A DNA stretch of 64,000 bases from Chrysemys picta bellii (lineage: Eukaryota; Chordata; Testudines; Emydidae). Under the pieces are notes generated by a model. That model did no database searches, was not told where the DNA came from, and saw nothing but the letters and a program-made list of their open reading frames with translations. Shown one piece after another: positions 60,135-64,000 of this stretch. The stretch is taken from NCBI RefSeq assembly GCF_011386835.1, contig NC_088795.1:12505441-12569440 (forward strand), given 5' to 3'. The translations under genes and the position numbers were made by a program. Each line of letters begins with the position of its first letter. The stretch's first letter is position 1.

Positions 60135-61787
60135 TTCATTTTTTTTAATATTGCCTGGTATCTCTCTCTCTCTCTGTACATGTGTGTATATATATATAAA
60201 ATGTCTTTGTCTGCATTGGTATTGCTTTTTACATAAAGGGCTGAATCCTGCATTCCTCCATCAGGGAAACCACTTATGGACTCAGTGGAGAATTTTCAGT
60301 GGGAGTCTTGCCTGCAGAAGGACTGGAGGAATTGGGTTGAAAGGTTGTATTGGGGATTAATAATTTTTCCTGCCCTTCCAATGCAGGTTCTAGCACTCCA
60401 TAGATAATGCCTATGGGGATTTGTATTTCCATCCCAGAGATGCTGGACACTATGAAAAGCAAAGTGCAATACCTAAAATAACGTCTTTAGAAAGAATAAA
60501 AATCACTCTTAGGGAGTCTCCATGGGTGGGGTGGCCCTGCTAGTGCTCCCCACCCCTTTGAAAATTCCCGGACAAGCACAATGCAAAGCTGTCTCCTAGT
60601 TTAGCAGCAGGTAGAATTTTGCAAAACTACTTACATGATTTCAGTGTTCTGGCAGTGAGGTCCGCTCGGGGTCAGCTTCACATCCCGAATGTTCCCGGGA
60701 CGGATGAAGCTGGAATGCAAGGTGATGCACTGGCATCGGAGCTCATTCCCCATCCTTGCCAGACTCATCCCTGGAAAAGAATAAGAATTGTGTCGGGTTA
60801 GCTGAGTATCTCGCCATCTATACATGTGAAGCAGAGCGCTTGGTTTTGCTTGTTGCTTGATCAGACAGGCTTGCTCTCTGTTTTTTTCACAAGGGTCTTG
60901 GCTAAAAGGTTACCTTGGTCCTAACCTCTAAAACTTAATTATGAAAAGGTATGGAGAGCGCTTGATGCTGCTGCAAAATAATGTTTGGATTTGTTTTTTA
61001 AAGACAATTCTAAGTCACCAGTTTTTCTTTTTTTAAACCTGCCCTTACTTGGCCAGATTCTGATCTAGTTACAATGGTGATGAGCCTAGATTTAAAATCA
61101 TGTAACTGAGGATAAGATCTGGCCCCTTGCTTTTCATCCGTTTTGAGGACTATCTCTGATCATGTTCTGTGCTCCTATTGCTTATTCCCCACTCCAAGTT
61201 GCATCTTCCTATGTTTGAGGCAACGTGGTGTCACAAACAGGTTGATGACCTCATGCAGGGAAGAAGCAAGAGGCGCAGATGAACGTTGTAATCAGACGAG
61301 CCCGCCTTCACTCAAATGTCTTTAGAACCAGGGGAAAAGCAGATAGTGAAAATGATGCAGAAGCATAACTTTCTATAGCAAAGAGACTATTTCTCAAATT
61401 TTTCCACCAGGTGTCAGCAGCTCTTCAGAGCAGTGACTGATTTACAGCTCTCTCAGATAGGGTGACCAGACAGCAAATGTGAAAAATCGGGACAGGGGAT
61501 GGGGGGGGGGGGGTAATAGGAGCCTATATAAGAAAAGACCCCAAAATTGGGACTGTCCCTATAAAATCAGAACATCTGGTCACCCTACTCTCAAATGAAA
61601 ATCGTTTGAAAATTTTTTAAGACAACCTCAACTTTTTAAAAAATAAGCCTAAAATATCTCTCCGTGCATAATATGTGCATAACTAAGCAAAGTCAGTTGA
61701 GCCCAAGGAAGGATTTTGCTTACCTTCTGACACCGCTGCGTAGGTTAGGAAAAGAGCCAAGACAGCAACAACCAACTTGCCGTTCAT
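59197..61787 (-). CDS. CXCL8: CXCL8-like ELR+ CXC chemokine, four exons
   Basis: This gene encodes a secreted neutrophil chemoattractant of the interleukin-8 group, 104 residues. Exon 1 (61787-61724) is a signal peptide starting MNGKLVV. Exon 2 (60770-60635) has the ELR motif and CxC pair (GNELRCQCI) and GPHC. Exon 3 (59822-59739, 84 bases) has [15 protein letters not shown] and the C-terminal helix. Exon 4 (59227-59197) adds AQANGEAKR and a TGA stop. Introns are in phases 1, 2 and 2 with GT/AG ends. The MNGKL start, LTPSGPHC and REVCLDPTA match the avian CXCL8-like (9E3/CAF) type, so it may be orthologous to chicken CXCLi2/CXCL8L2 rather than strictly to mammalian CXCL8. Intron 1 contains a MITE and intron 2 a (CT)n(TA)n tract. 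All residues expected of the fold are present. Confidence 0.95.
60061..60131. repeat. (CT)n followed by (TA)n in intron 2
   Basis: About 34 bases of CT repeats run straight into about 37 bases of TA repeats inside intron 2 of the CXCL8-like gene. A second short CT and TA pair lies at 60160-60198. Spurious open frames result. Confidence 0.95.
61460..61585. mobile_element. Tc1/mariner-like MITE in intron 1
   Basis: The ends GGGTGACCAGACAG and ATCTGGTCACCC have TA flanks at 61458-61459 and 61586-61587. It has the same family features as 35399-35510, in opposite orientation, with a poly(G) run inside. Confidence 0.8.
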
Positions 61788-61908
61788 GATGAGAGGTGAG
61801 GCGAGCTTTTCTCCTTGATTCTGCTGGCTCTGCGTGCTAGGAAGGAGCAGTGAGCTCTCTTGTTGTCTCGGAAGATTTCTGATGTTCGAGCTGTGTAACC
61901 CAACCCTC

Positions 61909-62001
61909 TTATATACCGTCCGGGGTGTGTGAGGCAGCACCGTGTTTGGATTGTGTCAGGAAATTCCCAAAGTGTGCAAGACGCTATTGCAAAATGAGTC
62001 A
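61909..62001 (-). promoter_or_regulatory. CXCL8-type promoter: TATA, NF-kB, C/EBP, AP-1
   Basis: Reading upstream on the minus strand there is TATATAAG at 61916-61909, about 120 bases before the ATG. Then come an NF-kB site GGGAATTTCC at 61968-61959, a C/EBP-like TTTTGCAAT at 61994-61986 and an AP-1 site TGACTCA at 62001-61995. In mammals the same three factors drive CXCL8 in response to inflammatory signals. The order matches, but AP-1 and C/EBP sit almost adjacent here. Confidence 0.8.
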
Positions 62002-62552
62002 CATGGCTGTGGGCAAAACCCCTTCCTAGATGAGCCTGAAATTAGTTATCCTTTCAATCAAGCTCCTTATGAATGAATTAAATATAAAAGATCTACAACA
62101 TCGCCGTGTAGTTAGCTCAGTATAACTGGTTGGTTTCTATAACTCATTATTATTCTTTTATTATTAATATGACTGTCCCTTTATATTCTTTATCTTAACA
62201 TGTGGCTAGTTAAGAAGACATTCAACTCGTGACTTTCCCTGACCATTTTTTGATTGAATATGCTGGGAGGGTTAGTAGAAATGAACTATGCTTTAAATCC
62301 AGTGGCCTGTCTCACACGCAGCTATAATATCTATAATTTTTCTTTCTAAATGTGGAGTTAGCTCCTACTTTTCTCCTTACATTGATTTTAAACACCTGAA
62401 ATCTTGGCCCCACTGAAATCAAGGTGAAAACTCCACACCGTCTTCAATGGGGCCAGGAGTTTTGACCCTCTGTTTCTAGGATATAGTCTTAGTCTTATTC
62501 TCTGGCATTTTTTCCTCCCAACCCTAACCAGGAGTTTTCTTCTAACACAATA
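62002..62552. other. Unassigned upstream flank
   Basis: AT-rich sequence with no gene. A piece at 62395-62465 (ttggccccactgaaatcaa, then caatggggccaggag) is typical of a reptile repeat. Confidence 0.35.
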
Positions 62553-63084
62553 GTGCTATGTAGTGTCCTTAATGTCTGTTGGATCTCCTCATGCATACTA
62601 AGGTATGTTCAGGGCTTGGTCAAAAGCAAAACCCTATTACTCTTTTTTGTAAACTTTGTCTAAAAGTTACTGGTATGATGGACAGTTATCAGATGGACAG
62701 ATTTGTTCTCAGTCACCCTGGGGCCAAGTTCTGAGGCGTGTGAGGCGTAATGGAGAGAACGAGACAGTAGTGGGCAAGTGGAAAGCATCTGCCCCTGGAT
62801 GACTCCGCATGGCCTGTGGCAAGGTGTTCCACAGGGCCACACCACCTCTGGGTTCCCTCCATTTTTGAGTCTGCTCAGGCCTACAAGCTACGGCCTACAC
62901 TGCCCTAGAAAAGGTTTGCCAATATAGCTGAACTGGCAATGCTACGCTGCCAAACGATTCTAGTGTAGATGCACCTTATATCGGCAAAAGAGGGCTGTTG
63001 TCAGTGTAGATTATATTGGTTCCCTGAACAAAATTAGCTATGCTGACATGAGGACTTTTTTGCCAGGATAACTGAATCTACACT
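62553..63084. repeat. Duplicated segment, copy 2
   Basis: This copy aligns with 54473-54994, starting at tgtagtgtcct and ending at gaatctacact, where a PLE interrupts it. The start-to-start spacing is 8,080 bases. Confidence 0.85.
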
Positions 63085-64000
63085 TTTCAGAGCGGTAGCC
63101 GTGTTCATCTGTATCAGCAAAAACAACGAGGAGTCCTTGTGGCACCTTAGAGACTAACAAATTTATTTGGGAATAAGCTTTCATGGGCTAGAACCCACTT
63201 CATCAGATGCATGGAGTGGAAAATACAGGAGCAGGTAAAAATACATGAAAAGATGTTAGTTGTCTTACCAAGTGTGAGGTCAGTCTAATGAGATAATTCA
63301 GTTGTCATCGGGATACCAAGGGAGGAAAAATAACTTTTGAAGTGGTAATGAGAGTGGCCCATTTCAGACAGTTGGCAATAAGGTGTGAGTAACAGTAGGG
63401 GGAAATGAGTATTGGGAAAATTAGGTTCAGGTTTTGTAATGACCCAACAACTCCCAGTCTTTATTCAGGCCTAATCTGATGGTGTCCAGTTTGCAAATTA
63501 ATTCAAGTTCTGCAGTTTCACATTGGAGTCTGTTTTTGAAGTTTTTTTGTTGAAGAATTGCCACTTTTAGGTCTGTTATTGAGTGACCAGGAAGATTGAA
63601 GTATTCTCCTACTGTTTTTTGAATGTTGTGATTCCTGATGTCAGATTTGTGTCCATTTCTTTTGCGTAGAGACTGTCCGGTTTGGCCAATGTACGTGGCA
63701 GAGGGGCATTGCTGGCACATGATGGCATATATCTCGTTGGTAGATGTGCAGGTGAACGAGCCTCTGATGGTGTGGCTGATGTGGTTGGGTCCTATGATGG
63801 AGTCCCTTGAATAGATATGTGGACAGAGTTGGCACCGGGGTTTGTTGCAGGGTTTGGTTCCTGGGTTGGTGTTTTTGTTGTGTGGTGTGTGGTTGCTGGT
63901 GAGTATTTGCTTCAGGTTGGGAGGCTGTCTGTAAGCGAGGACTGGCCTGTCCCCCAAGGTCTGTGAGAGTGAGGGATCGTCCTTCAGGATAGGTTGTAGA
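63085..64000 (-). mobile_element. Penelope-like retroelement, partial at window edge
   Basis: A PLE on the minus strand, with its 3' tail at 63085-63220 (ending ...cacggctaccgctctgaaa), a 3' UTR and an endonuclease frame continuing off the right edge. The tail matches the short PLE insertions at 1869, 5084, 6162 and 22377. It contains CTGATGA, a GTGGG/CCCAT stem and GAAA at 63203-63176. Confidence 0.88.
63427..64000 (-). CDS. Penelope GIY-YIG endonuclease domain (partial)
   Basis: This is the C-terminal part of the PLE protein, which couples a reverse transcriptase to a GIY-YIG endonuclease that nicks target DNA. The frame is open from the window edge, giving more than 180 residues. A PLE-type Cys motif (KPCNKPRCQLCPH) is followed by the endonuclease core: IYAIMCQQC, the TYIGQTGQSLRKRNGH loop with its Arg, and AELELICKLDT with the likely catalytic Glu. 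It ends LLGHYKT then stop. No stop or frameshift is visible in this part. The RT domain should lie beyond the right edge. The true start is not in this window. Confidence 0.9.
   Translation of the reverse strand, partial: LQPILKDDPSLSQTLGDRPVLAYRQPPNLKQILTSNHTPHNKNTNPGTKPCNKPRCQLCPHIYSRDSIIGPNHISHTIRGSFTCTSTNEIYAIMCQQCPSATYIGQTGQSLRKRNGHKSDIRNHNIQKTVGEYFNLPGHSITDLKVAILQQKNFKNRLQCETAELELICKLDTIRLGLNKDWELLGHYKT

Noticed and set aside
60004..60360. Open frame over the CT/TA tract
   Set aside because: It translates to Ser-Leu and Ile-Tyr runs from simple repeats within an intron.

Overview
The window looks like nuclear DNA of a cryptodiran turtle. The evidence is a tRNA-derived Cry-type SINE with a CR1-like tail, many CR1 LINE ends, Penelope-like element (PLE) tails, PIF/Harbinger and hAT MITEs, and several LTR families, around two intron-containing chemokine genes of sauropsid type. 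This assignment comes from pattern recognition, not a database search. No tRNA, rRNA or CRISPR genes, and no bacterial features, were seen.

Both host genes are on the minus strand, near opposite ends of the window. At 2458-3773, in a GC-rich island, is an ELR+ CXC chemokine with the family's exon phases. Its promoter has a TATA-like box and an NF-kB site. Its possible fourth exon would add an unusual basic tail of about 95 residues. At 59197-61787 is a complete four-exon CXCL8-like gene of 104 residues. It has the AP-1, C/EBP, NF-kB and TATA promoter module of the family and AU-rich elements in its 3' region. Both proteins should be secreted neutrophil chemoattractants acting on CXCR1/2-type receptors.

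The roughly 55 kb between them is a stack of mobile elements. From 4790 to 14692 a decayed hAT element on the minus strand has been broken by a palindromic PLE, an LTR that itself carries a chimeric PLE/hAT insertion, a solo LTR with short direct repeats, and a 4.5 kb PIF/Harbinger transposon. The Harbinger still has an open 436-aa transposase, but its Myb/SANT partner gene is broken. From 14.7 to 22.5 kb lie more LTRs, the Cry SINE, a CR1 split by a hAT MITE, and another PLE tail. From 23 to 48 kb are Harbinger MITEs, CR1 ends, a solo LTR inside an older repeat, a second hAT fragment, a 1.27 kb CR1 reverse-transcriptase remnant and more LTRs. From 48 to 59 kb the sequence is sparser.

A segment of about 0.53 kb occurs at 54473 and again at 62553, flanking the second chemokine gene as a direct repeat 8.08 kb apart. 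The second copy is interrupted by a longer PLE, whose GIY-YIG endonuclease reading frame runs off the right edge. Four short PLE insertions have 13-14 bp target duplications. Several carry a CTGATGA...GAAA core resembling a hammerhead ribozyme, often in inverted head-to-head pairs.
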